From NCBI GenBank assembly GCA_038227745.1, contig JBBRPS010000023.1, positions 1 through 29,680 of the forward strand: 29,680 nucleotides of DNA. Reading direction: 5' to 3'. The notes under the pieces are model-generated. The model ran no database searches and was not told the DNA's origin. It saw only the letters and a program-made list of their open reading frames with translations. The position numbers were made by a program, and so were the translations under genes. Numbering within the stretch: the first letter of the stretch is position 1; every line of letters begins with the position of its first letter. Origin of the DNA: DASPXY01 sp038227745. GTDB lineage: Bacteria > Planctomycetota > Planctomycetia > Gemmatales > Gemmataceae. This document shows positions 7,911-18,942 of this stretch, one piece after another.

Positions 7911-7981
7911 GCGGGTGTAGCACAATGGTAGTGCATCTGCCTTCCACGCAGACTACGAGGGTTCGATTCCCTTCACCCGCT
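7911..7981 (+). tRNA. tRNA-Gly (anticodon UCC)
   Basis: Acceptor arms GCGGGTG and CACCCGC pair. The anticodon stem TCTGC/GCAGA encloses CTTCCAC (anticodon TCC). The T-loop is TTCGATT. The discriminator is T and CCA is not encoded. A 94-nt spacer precedes it, longer than the other gaps in the cluster. Confidence 0.96.
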
Positions 7982-8001
7982 CTGTCTCGGTTAGCCCGAA
8001 C

Positions 8002-8074
8002 GCTGCTGTAGCTCAATGGTAGAGCGCCGCCTTGGTAAGGCGGAGGTTTCTGGGTTCAAGTCCCAGCAGCAGCT
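8002..8074 (+). tRNA. tRNA-Thr (anticodon GGU)
   Basis: Acceptor arms GCTGCTG and CAGCAGC pair. The anticodon stem CCGCC/GGCGG encloses TTGGTAA (anticodon GGT). The T-arm is CTGGG-TTCAAGT-CCCAG. The discriminator is T and CCA is not encoded. It is the last tRNA before tuf, 80 nt upstream of the start codon; a small hairpin (CCCGGCC-GAA-GGTCGGG, 8105-8121) lies between. Confidence 0.96.
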
Positions 8075-8154
8075 CTCGAACGTCGGATTCGTACCACCCT
8101 TGATCCCGGCCGAAGGTCGGGGGCTCTCACGCAATTTGAATCTGCGGAGGAACG

Positions 8155-9366
<1,212 letters not shown>

Positions 9367-9380
9367 AGAAGGGGCCGGCA

Positions 9381-9422
9381 GACCTCGAAGCCCACGGGTC
9401 GCGACCCGTGGGCTTCGAGGTC
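9381..9422. repeat. Palindrome family A, copy 2 (42-bp perfect palindrome after tuf)
   Basis: The arms GACCTCGAAGCCCACGGGTC(G) and their complement meet without a loop, giving 21 bp on each side. The central 28 bp (9388-9415) are the family A core. It lies 14 nt after the tuf stop and 28 nt before rpmG. No T-tract follows, so read-through, processing or partial termination is more likely than full termination. Confidence 0.95.
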
Positions 9423-9449
9423 TTCACCGCCGAATTTGAGAGTCTATCC

Positions 9450-9602
9450 ATGCGTGAATACGTCTGGCTGGAATGCACCGCGTGCGGCGCCCGCAACTAC
9501 CGCACCAACAAGGAAACCCGTGGGGCCGACCGCCTCGCGCTGAAGAAGTTCTGCCGCAAGGAGCGGAAGCACACCCCGCACAAGGAGTCGCGGAAGAAGT
9601 AA
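9450..9602 (+). CDS. rpmG: 50S ribosomal protein L33
   Basis: The 50-residue basic protein MREYVWLECTACGARNYRTN... ends KHTPHKESRKK, with the expected L33 length and motifs. Zinc-type L33 proteins carry two CxxC pairs; here the first pair is present (CTAC, C9 and C12) but the second reads CRKE, so only three of the four cysteines remain. The ATG at 9450 starts the family domain. The Shine-Dalgarno is weak (GAGAG about 9 nt upstream). It sits between tuf and tRNA-Trp, the usual place for rpmG next to secE in many bacteria. Confidence 0.96.
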   Translation: MREYVWLECTACGARNYRTNKETRGADRLALKKFCRKERKHTPHKESRKK

Positions 9603-9608
9603 ACCGTT

Positions 9609-9696
9609 CGCGTTTAGCCGCGGTTCGCAGAACCGCGTGCGGCCGACACGCTAAACGCGGAGCCGCACGCGGTTCTGCGAACCGCGGCTAAACGCG
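9609..9696. repeat. Palindrome family B, copy 2 (35-bp perfect inverted repeat)
   Basis: A perfect 35-bp inverted repeat (9609-9643 and 9662-9696) has an 18-nt spacer. The ends carry CGTTTAGCCGCG, shared with the element at 6064-6147, and the spacer contains another CTAAACGCGG. It fills the rpmG to tRNA-Trp gap. As RNA it would form one of the strongest hairpins in the window. It could be a small non-autonomous repeat element or an RNase III processing site for tRNA-Trp. Confidence 0.93.
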
Positions 9697-9709
9697 GAGC
9701 GGTCCCCGA

Positions 9710-9782
9710 AGGGGTGTAGCTCAATTGGTAGAGCACTGGTCTCCAAAACCAGCGGTTGAGCGTTCGAGTCGCTCCGCCCCTG
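9710..9782 (+). tRNA. tRNA-Trp (anticodon CCA)
   Basis: Acceptor arms AGGGGTG and CGCCCCT pair, with one G-U pair. The anticodon stem CTGGT/ACCAG encloses CTCCAAA (anticodon CCA). The T-loop is TTCGAGT. The discriminator is G and the 3' CCA is not encoded. It lies directly upstream of secE, an arrangement seen in many bacteria. Confidence 0.96.
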
Positions 9783-9786
9783 CTCC

Positions 9787-9863
9787 GATTTTCGATGGCA
9801 CCGGTCGCCGCGCGGCGGCGCACGCAGGGAAGGACGCCCGGCGCGAGGCGGGAGTCGAAAATC
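9787..9863 (+). promoter_or_regulatory. Possible structured leader between tRNA-Trp and secE
   Basis: GATTTTCGA (9787-9795) pairs perfectly with TCGAAAATC (9855-9863), just upstream of the secE Shine-Dalgarno. The enclosed segment contains the GC palindrome CGCCGCGCGGCG. It could form a stem that separates tRNA-Trp maturation from secE translation. The evidence is complementarity only. Confidence 0.35.
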
Positions 9864-9882
9864 CCCTTGGGAAGGAATGGCC

Positions 9883-10914
9883 ATGGCGCTGGCAGTAAAA
9901 ACCACTCCGGAAACGACCACCCGCAATCCGCACACGCAGCTCGTCCTCAGCAGCCTGCTCGGGGCGGTCTACCTTCTGTTCAGCTTCGGCCTGGTCTTCG
10001 CCGGTCTGCCGGGATTGTGGCGTGCCCTCGAGCTGGGGAAGGTCTTCAACGAGTTCCTCGCCGACTCCTTGCTGATCCTGGCGACCATCCCCATCACCAT
10101 CGGCCTGGTGGTCCTGGGGTTGAAGCTCGAAGGCGCGCACCCGCAGCCGGGGGCGCGCGCCGGGGCCTTCCTCGGCGCCTTGGGCGCGCTGCTGATCTTG
10201 CTGGTCACCATCGGTATCGGCAACAACTGGTTCGCCTCCGCCGATATGGCCCCCACCGTCGGCGGCGGCCTGACCCTGGCGGTCGGCGTCGCCCTGCTGA
10301 TCGGGCTGATCTGGATGTTCTGCAAGCCAGGGTTCGGCAAGTGGCTGGTCCAGGCGGAGGAGGCGGGCTGGTTCCACGCGACCGCCTACAAGGGCAACCA
10401 GGGCCTGCGCGTCCGCCGTGGCACGGTCATCGCCCTGCTGGGCATCGGCGTGTGCGGCATCATCACCTTGATTCAGCGCCAGCTGCTCAACAGTGGGAGC
10501 TGGGAGCTGGTCATCCCGTTCTCGCGCACGGTCGAGACAACGGCGCAGGGGCTGCTCGACGGCACCCGGACCATCCATTACGCGACGATCCCGCTGCTGT
10601 TTTACGTCAACCTGACGCTGCCGCTGATCCTCCTGGTGGCGCTGGCCTGGTTCTCGTGGCGCGTCGTCAACTGGCCGGCGTTCGCCGACTTCCTCATCGC
10701 CACGGAGGCGGAGATGAACAAGGTGTCCTGGACGACGCGCAAGCGTCTGGTCCAGGACACGATCGTCGTCCTGATCACCCTCGCCCTGCTGACCCTCTTC
10801 CTGTTCGTGGTCGATATTTTCTGGATCAAGATCCTGAGCAACCCGATCGTGGACGTGCTGAAGATCGACCCGCAAGAGGCACGGCAGAGGCAGCAACAGG
10901 GGGCCGAGTGGTAA
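9883..10914 (+). CDS. secE: Preprotein translocase subunit SecE with long multi-spanning N-terminal extension
   Basis: The C-terminal part is SecE: AEMNKVSWTTRKRLVQDT (276-293) followed by one membrane segment (about 294-315, VVLITLALLTLFLFVVDIFW). SecE clamps SecY in the protein-export channel. The total length is 343 residues, against about 60-130 in most bacteria. The extra 260 residues contain about six further hydrophobic segments (near 20-42, 61-82, 94-113, 128-147, 181-199 and 235-262) and match no domain I know. I chose the ATG at 9883 (GAAGGA ends 6 nt upstream); the in-frame ATG at 9877 abuts that Shine-Dalgarno. It lies between tRNA-Trp and nusG, as expected for secE. Confidence 0.93.
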   Translation: MALAVKTTPETTTRNPHTQLVLSSLLGAVYLLFSFGLVFAGLPGLWRALELGKVFNEFLADSLLILATIPITIGLVVLGLKLEGAHPQPGARAGAFLGALGALLILLVTIGIGNNWFASADMAPTVGGGLTLAVGVALLIGLIWMFCKPGFGKWLVQAEEAGWFHATAYKGNQGLRVRRGTVIALLGIGVCGIITLIQRQLLNSGSWELVIPFSRTVETTAQGLLDGTRTIHYATIPLLFYVNLTLPLILLVALAWFSWRVVNWPAFADFLIATEAEMNKVSWTTRKRLVQDTIVVLITLALLTLFLFVVDIFWIKILSNPIVDVLKIDPQEARQRQQQGAEW

Positions 10915-10951
10915 CCGCCGGCCGCCGCACAAGCCTTTTGGAACCTTCCCC

Positions 10952-11818
10952 ATGGTCGAGCCAAGCACCCCCGGCGCCCCCGTCGGCGCGGATACCGGCA
11001 CCGCCCCCGAATCCCCGGCCGTGTCGCCGACCGTCAGCCCCGAGCCGCTGGGCGCCACGGCGCTGACCCACGCGGAGGAGCCGTGGACTGCCCCCCAGAG
11101 CGAGGCCGGTCCGGAGCCCGTGGAGAACGGCACGCTGGCCGCCCCCGCCGCGGAACAAGCCGGGCACGCCGCCCCGAGTCCCGCCGGCGCCCTCGCGACC
11201 GAGGAGGCGGAGGCCAAGGAGCCCGCGGAGGCATCCGCGGCGGCGCTGCCGGCAGAGCAGCCGCCGGCGCCCCCGCCGAGCAACAAGCACTGGTACGTCG
11301 TCAAGGTGCAGAGCGGCCGCGAGGAGTCGATCAAGGAGGCCATCGAGCGCCGCGTCAAGATCGAAGGGCTGGAGGAGTACTTCGCCCAGATCATCATCCC
11401 GGTCGAGCGCGTGACCGAGGTGCGCAACAACAAGCGCGTCGTGAAGGAGAAGAAGCTCTACCCCGGCTACCTGATGGTCGAGGTCGAGTACAACGACCGG
11501 ATCCTCTACCTCTTCCGCGAGACGTCGGGCGTCGGCGATTTCGTCGGCGGCGGCCTCAACCACCCGCCGCAGCCGATGAAGGCCAAGGAAGTGGAGCGGA
11601 TGCTCGGGGCCATCCCGGACACCGGTAAGGAGATCCACGCCAAGCCGAAGTTCGACAAGGGCGACCGGGTGCGCGTCCGCGACAGTACCTTCGCCGGCAT
11701 GGAGGGTGAGGTCAAGGAGATCCTCGAGGGCAAGGGTTCGGTCCGCGTCGAGCTGACGATCTTCGGCCGGCCCGTGCCGGTGGAGCTGGAATACTGGCAG
11801 GTGGAGCAGACGTCGTAA
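10952..11818 (+). CDS. nusG: Transcription termination/antitermination protein NusG with N-terminal extension
   Basis: Residues 113-220 form the NGN domain (HWYVVKVQSGREESIKEAIE, LYPGYLMVEVEY, TSGVGDFVGGG) that binds the RNA polymerase clamp. Residues about 236-285 form the KOW domain (FDKGDRVRVRDSTFAGMEGEV). The total is 288 residues, versus about 180 in E. coli. The first 110 residues are a low-complexity Ala/Pro/Glu-rich region that is probably disordered. No internal Met precedes the NGN domain, so at least part of the extension is translated unless a GTG is used. The Shine-Dalgarno is weak (GGAA). A family A palindrome begins 2 nt after the stop codon. Confidence 0.96.
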   Translation: MVEPSTPGAPVGADTGTAPESPAVSPTVSPEPLGATALTHAEEPWTAPQSEAGPEPVENGTLAAPAAEQAGHAAPSPAGALATEEAEAKEPAEASAAALPAEQPPAPPPSNKHWYVVKVQSGREESIKEAIERRVKIEGLEEYFAQIIIPVERVTEVRNNKRVVKEKKLYPGYLMVEVEYNDRILYLFRETSGVGDFVGGGLNHPPQPMKAKEVERMLGAIPDTGKEIHAKPKFDKGDRVRVRDSTFAGMEGEVKEILEGKGSVRVELTIFGRPVPVELEYWQVEQTS

Positions 11819-11820
11819 GC

Positions 11821-11848
11821 AAGCCCACAGGGTGCGACCCGTGGGCTT
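11821..11848. repeat. Palindrome family A, copy 3 (nusG-rplK gap)
   Basis: The left arm AAGCCCACAGGGT has one extra A relative to the complement of the right arm ACCCGTGGGCTT, with a GCG loop. It starts 2 nt after the nusG stop and ends immediately before GGAGGG, the rplK Shine-Dalgarno, so the folded RNA would abut the ribosome-binding site. Confidence 0.9.
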
Positions 11849-11863
11849 GGAGGGAAACGAGCA

Positions 11864-12325
11864 ATGGCGAAAGCAGTCACGGCCCAGATCAAGCTGCAGG
11901 TCCCCGGCGGCCAGGCGACGCCCGCGCCGCCGGTCGGCCCGGCGCTGGGCCAGCACGGGGTCAACATCGGGCAGTTCGTGTCGCAGTTCAACGACCGCAG
12001 CAAGGACCAGCGCGGCATTACCCTGCCCGTGGTCATCACGGTCTTCAGCGACCGCACTTTCACCTTCGAGATCAAGAGCCCGCCCGCGGCCGTCCTCCTC
12101 AAGCAGGCGGCCGGCATCCCGCTCGAAAAGAAGAAGGGCGGCGATGTCCTCAACCCCGAGGAGAAGGCCAAGAAGAGCGGCAAGTACAAGGGCTTCAAGG
12201 TCACCGGCGCCCAGGTGCGCGACATCGCCAAGCGCAAGTTCAGCGACCTGAACGCCCGCGATGAGGACCACGCGGTGCGGATCGTCGAGGGCACCGCCCG
12301 CAGCATGGGCCTGGCCGTCGAGTAA
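11864..12325 (+). CDS. rplK: 50S ribosomal protein L11
   Basis: The 153-residue protein begins MAKAVTAQIKLQVPGGQATP and carries the L11 N-terminal domain (PPVGPALGQHGVNI) and C-terminal rRNA-binding domain (SGKYKGFKVTGAQVRDIAKRK, MGLAVE). It is about ten residues longer than E. coli L11; a Lys/Gly-rich stretch near 90-115 accounts for this. L11 binds the GTPase-associated centre of 23S rRNA. GGAGGG lies about 10 nt upstream of the ATG. It is followed by a partly duplicated family A repeat and then rplA. Confidence 0.97.
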   Translation: MAKAVTAQIKLQVPGGQATPAPPVGPALGQHGVNIGQFVSQFNDRSKDQRGITLPVVITVFSDRTFTFEIKSPPAAVLLKQAAGIPLEKKKGGDVLNPEEKAKKSGKYKGFKVTGAQVRDIAKRKFSDLNARDEDHAVRIVEGTARSMGLAVE

Positions 12326-12328
12326 GTC

Positions 12329-12376
12329 AAAGCCCACGGACAATCCAAAGCCCAGGGGCCGCGACCCGTGGGCTTT
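12329..12376. repeat. Palindrome family A, copy 4, with duplicated left arm (rplK-rplA gap)
   Basis: One right arm (GACCCGTGGGCTTT, 12363-12376) could pair with either of two left arms: AAAGCCCACGG at 12329-12339 or AAAGCCCAGGGGCC at 12347-12360, the latter with mismatches. The two pairings exclude each other. It starts 3 nt after the rplK stop and ends 25 nt before rplA. Confidence 0.85.
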
Positions 12377-12401
12377 CCCCAGTTGAGCGAGAGAAGCGAC
12401 C

Positions 12402-13358
12402 ATGGCAAAGAAACAGTCCGCGGACGCCGCCGACAACCCGAAAACGGAGCCTGCGGCCGCGGCCGCCGCCAAGGGCAAAGAGAAGGAAGGCAAGCCCGCC
12501 AAGGAGCCGAAGAAGGACGGCAAGGGCAAGACCTCTCCCGCCGCGGAAGGGGCCGGCCCCGCGCCGGCCCCCGCCGAGGGCGGTGCGGCCGCGGCGCCCA
12601 CCGCCGCGGCCGCGCCGGCGCAGAGCGAATCGGCCAAGAGGAAGGGCAAGCGGCCCGGCATCACGCCGCGCCGCGGCAAGAAGCTGCGCAACCACGTCAA
12701 GAACCAGTACCAGAAGCTCGACAAGGAAGGCCCCACGAACGTCAAGCGCGCCATCGGCGTGCTCAAGCAGATGAAGCGCGCCAAGTTCGATGAGACCATT
12801 GAGGTCCACATGTCGCTCGGCGTGGACACCACCCAGAGCGACCAGCTGGTCCGCGGCACCGTGTCGCTGCCGCACGGCATCGGCAAGGCGGTGCGCGTGC
12901 TCGTCTTCTGCCAGGGGGACAACGTCACCAAGGCCAAGGAGGCCGGCGCCGACTACGCCGGCAGCGACGATCTCATCAAGCAGATCCAGGGCGGCTGGAC
13001 CGACTTCGACGTCGCCCTGGCCACGCAAGACATGATGGGCCCTGTCGCCCGGCTGGGGAAGATCCTCGGCCCGCGCGGTCTGATGCCGACGCCCAAGGCC
13101 GGCACCGTCATCACCGGCGACATTGCCACCGCCGTCCGCGAGTTCAAGGCCGGCAAGGTCGAGTACCGCACCGACAAGGGCGGCAACGTCCACGCCGGCG
13201 TCGGCAAGATGAGCTTCGACGAGGACAAGCTGATCGCCAACGTGGCCGCGTTCGTCGATCAGGTCCGCGCCGTCAAGCCGGCCAGCGTCAAGGGGAACTA
13301 CATCAAGTCCATCACCCTCTCCGCCACGATGAGTCCGGGCATCCCGATCACCGTGTAA
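12402..13358 (+). CDS. rplA: 50S ribosomal protein L1 with Lys/Ala-rich N-terminal extension
   Basis: The L1 domain begins near residue 83 (GKRPGITPRRGKKLRN) and contains the family signature GPRGLMPTPKAGTV, the RGTVSLPHGIGK strand and the ending KSITLSATMSPGIPITV. L1 binds 23S rRNA at the mobile stalk and, in E. coli, represses its own mRNA. The total is 318 residues, versus about 230 in most bacteria. The first 82 residues are a Lys/Ala/Pro/Glu-rich stretch, probably disordered and able to touch RNA. No internal Met lies between the start and the L1 fold, so the extension appears genuinely encoded. The start follows GAGAGAAG. Confidence 0.97.
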   Translation: MAKKQSADAADNPKTEPAAAAAAKGKEKEGKPAKEPKKDGKGKTSPAAEGAGPAPAPAEGGAAAAPTAAAAPAQSESAKRKGKRPGITPRRGKKLRNHVKNQYQKLDKEGPTNVKRAIGVLKQMKRAKFDETIEVHMSLGVDTTQSDQLVRGTVSLPHGIGKAVRVLVFCQGDNVTKAKEAGADYAGSDDLIKQIQGGWTDFDVALATQDMMGPVARLGKILGPRGLMPTPKAGTVITGDIATAVREFKAGKVEYRTDKGGNVHAGVGKMSFDEDKLIANVAAFVDQVRAVKPASVKGNYIKSITLSATMSPGIPITV

Positions 13359-13370
13359 GCCGTCCACCCT

Positions 13371-13421
13371 CGGCGGTCAGCGGCCGGCCCACCCCCGCGC
13401 GGAGCCGGCCGCTGACCGCCG
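13371..13421. repeat. 18-bp perfect inverted repeat (rplA-rplJ gap)
   Basis: Arms CGGCGGTCAGCGGCCGGC (13371-13388) and its complement (13404-13421) have a 15-nt loop. It begins 12 nt after the rplA stop and ends 46 nt before rplJ. In many bacteria this gap holds the L10 leader that binds the L10-L12 complex. I could not match the Rfam L10 leader by eye. No T-tract follows. Confidence 0.9.
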
Positions 13422-13467
13422 TGCATTCCGGGGCGTCCGACGCGAGTTGAAATCTGAGAGCCAACCC

Positions 13468-14019
13468 ATGAGCAAGAAAATCAAACAGATGGAAATGGAC
13501 GCCCTCGGACACACGTTCCAGGGCGTCCGCGACCTGGTCGTGATGAGCGTCAAGGGCGTCACCGCCCAGGCGGACAACCGGATGCGGCTCGACCTCCGCA
13601 AGAAGAACATCCGCCTGCAGGTCCTCAAGAACAGCCTGGCCCGGAAGGTCTTCGACGGCATGGGCCTGCAGACCACCCTGCTGGCGGCCGGCCCAACTAC
13701 GGTCGCCTGGGGCGCGAGCAGCATCGCCGAACTGAGCCGGGAGCTGGAGACCTTGCTCCGGAAGAACGACAAGGTGAAGTTCAAGGGCGCCATCGCCGAC
13801 GGCCAGGCCGTGACCTTCGCCCAGGCGCTGAAGATGCCGACGAAGGCCGAGGCCATCGGCCGCGTCCTCAGCCTGGCCCTGGCGCCGGCGGCGCGGCTGC
13901 TCAGTCAGATCCTCGGCCCGGCCGCGCAGGTCGCCGGCCAGATCAAGACGCTCCGCGAGAAGGCCGAGGGCGAGGCGGAAAAGCCCGCAGCCGAGGCCGC
14001 GCCGGCAGCCACCGCCTGA
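13468..14019 (+). CDS. rplJ: 50S ribosomal protein L10
   Basis: The 183-residue protein begins MSKKIKQMEMDALGHTFQGV. It carries the L10 core (LRKKNIRLQVLKNSLARKVFDGMG, KFKGAIADGQAVTFAQALKMP) and an Ala-rich C-terminal tail that would bind L7/L12 dimers. L10 anchors the stalk on 23S rRNA. I chose the ATG at 13468; the frame also offers TTG at 13447, which has no better Shine-Dalgarno. It is followed by an unusually long 292-nt gap before rplL. Confidence 0.96.
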   Translation: MSKKIKQMEMDALGHTFQGVRDLVVMSVKGVTAQADNRMRLDLRKKNIRLQVLKNSLARKVFDGMGLQTTLLAAGPTTVAWGASSIAELSRELETLLRKNDKVKFKGAIADGQAVTFAQALKMPTKAEAIGRVLSLALAPAARLLSQILGPAAQVAGQIKTLREKAEGEAEKPAAEAAPAATA

Positions 14020-14024
14020 GGGTC

Positions 14025-14082
14025 TGTGGGTCAGGACTCCGATCCTGACATCGCCTTGTCAGGATCGGAGTCCTGACCCACA
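14025..14082. repeat. 26-bp perfect inverted repeat after rplJ
   Basis: Arms at 14025-14050 and 14057-14082 (starting TGTGGGTCAGGACTCCGATC) are exact complements with a 6-nt loop. It begins 6 nt after the rplJ stop. The hairpin is strong but has no T-tract on the + strand. It could reduce transcription between rplJ and rplL or protect the upstream mRNA 3' end. Confidence 0.93.
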
Positions 14083-14105
14083 AACCGGATCGAACTGGAC
14101 GTTTG

Positions 14106-14114
14106 TGCTACAAT
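14106..14114 (+). promoter_or_regulatory. Candidate extended -10 promoter for rplL
   Basis: TGCTACAAT matches an extended -10 (TGn plus TACAAT, 14109-14114). The -35 region has no good match, which extended -10 promoters tolerate. Transcription would begin near 14121, directly at the first hairpin of the rplL leader and just downstream of the strong hairpin that follows rplJ. Confidence 0.5.
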
Positions 14115-14120
14115 GAAAGT

Positions 14121-14283
14121 TTCGGTGAACACAAGGAGGGGGGCTTGTGTCCACCAGAATACCTCTTTGCACGGACTCCCCAAGAGGGCCGCCGTCGGCC
14201 CGTGAGGACGGCTATTACGCACGCCGCTGCCCCGCTTCAGGCAGCAACGCTTTGACATAAGTCCCCCGGCAAGCTGCCGGGGG
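14121..14283 (+). ncRNA. Candidate structured leader or small RNA upstream of rplL
   Basis: Five consecutive hairpins fit the sequence. They are GGTGAACACAAG/CTTGTGTCCACC (14124-14155, one mismatch, purine loop GAGGGGGG); CCTCTT/AAGAGG (14162-14187); GCCGTC/GACGGC (14191-14212); GCTGCC/GGCAGC (14226-14245); and CCCCCGGCA/TGCCGGGGG (14263-14283). The last ends 28 nt before the rplL ATG and has a terminator-like stem without a T-run. No open frame with protein character covers the region. It could be an L12-responsive leader, an attenuator or a separate small RNA. I do not recognise an Rfam family. Confidence 0.45.
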
Positions 14284-14311
14284 GGCCGCACGAACACGAA
14301 AGGACAACCCC

Positions 14312-14722
14312 ATGGCTGAAGGCAACGGTCGCGTCTGGGCCCCGGACATCAAGGACATCGGTGACAGGATCGCCGGGCTGACGGTCTCCAAGGCCGTCGA
14401 GCTGGGCGATTATCTCGAAGAGGTCCACAAAATCAAGCCCGCCGCGGGCGCGGTCGCCATGGCCGCTCCGCTGGCCGGCCCGGCAGCGGTCGAGAAGCCC
14501 CCCGAGAAGACCGAGTTCACGGTCCAGCTGGACGGCTTCGACCCGGCCAAGAAGATCAACGTCATCAAGGTGGTGCGCGAGATCACGGGTCTGGGCCTCA
14601 AGGAGGCCAAGGCCCTGGTCGAGGGCCACCCGAAAGCCGTCAAGGAAAACATCTCCAAGGAGGAGGCGGAAAAGTTCAAGAAGCAGCTCGAGGACGGCGG
14701 CGCCAAGGTGTCGCTCAAGTAA
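14312..14722 (+). CDS. rplL: 50S ribosomal protein L7/L12
   Basis: The 136-residue protein has an N-terminal dimerisation region (IAGLTVSKAVELGDYLEEVHKIKP), an Ala/Pro hinge (about 43-63) and the C-terminal factor-binding domain (EKTEFTVQLDGFDPAKKINVIKVVREITGLGLKEAKALVEG, ending GGAKVSLK). L7/L12 is the multi-copy stalk protein that recruits EF-Tu and EF-G. It is about 15 residues longer than E. coli L12 because of the N-terminus. AAAGGA lies about 9 nt before the ATG. It has its own candidate promoter and a structured leader. Confidence 0.97.
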   Translation: MAEGNGRVWAPDIKDIGDRIAGLTVSKAVELGDYLEEVHKIKPAAGAVAMAAPLAGPAAVEKPPEKTEFTVQLDGFDPAKKINVIKVVREITGLGLKEAKALVEGHPKAVKENISKEEAEKFKKQLEDGGAKVSLK

Positions 14723-15215
14723 GCGGTTCCGCCCGCGGCCACGGACGGCGGATTTCCGGACGACGGGAATCCTCTCCTGACCCTCAAAGCGGAGTTGAGG
14801 CGCAACGGCACCCTGACAGCGGGCTATCGGACTAGCCCCCGCAGCTGGGATGGCAGTGCCGCTCGCGCCGGCCTTCGGGCCGGCGCTGGATTGCAACGGA
14901 TTGAAACGACACGATCGAAAACAACGTGGGCTCAGCGTGCCAACAAACTGTAACGCGACCCGACGGCGTTGGCCCCTCCCGCACCCCTCCCGCCCGGTCC
15001 GACGGACGGGGGACCGGCGCGGGGGAAACTCACTCCAGGGAAGCGCCGCACCGGAACCGGTGGCCGTTCCTCTGCTGACCCCGATTCGCTCTGGTGATTT
15101 CCGCAAGACGACGCAACGACGCGCCCCGACGCCGGCGCGGCGGTGAGCCGACCGCTTGCCGCCGCGCCGGCGTTCCGGCGCGCTTCTGTCCCCTCACTCT
15201 GGGAGGAGCCTGACC
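14723..15215 (+). promoter_or_regulatory. Long structured rplL-rpoB gap
   Basis: This 493-nt gap holds no recognisable gene. Three structures stand out. The first is a nested fold: outer CGGCAC with GTGCCG (about 14803-14861), inner GCGGGCTA with TAGCCCCCGC. The second is GCGCCGGCC-TTCG-GGCCGGCGC (14865-14886), a stem closed by a TTCG tetraloop. The third is a 15-bp perfect stem at 15129-15173 (ACGCCGGCGCGGCGG and its complement), ending 43 nt before rpoB. In E. coli the equivalent gap contains an attenuator and an RNase III site; a similar role here is inference. No T-tract follows any stem. Confidence 0.5.
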
Positions 15216-18929
<3,714 letters not shown>

Positions 18930-18942
18930 CCAGGGACGGGTC

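Noticed and set aside
14121..14283. 4.5S SRP RNA or 6S RNA in the rplJ-rplL gap
   Set aside because: The conserved SRP tetraloop region and the 6S open-bubble layout are not present; the region is a chain of separate hairpins.
15180..15215. An upstream rpoB start at 15156 adding 20 residues
   Set aside because: The added residues are Arg/Pro-rich and lie over the 15-bp hairpin, while the ATG at 15216 has a strong Shine-Dalgarno and begins the conserved protein.
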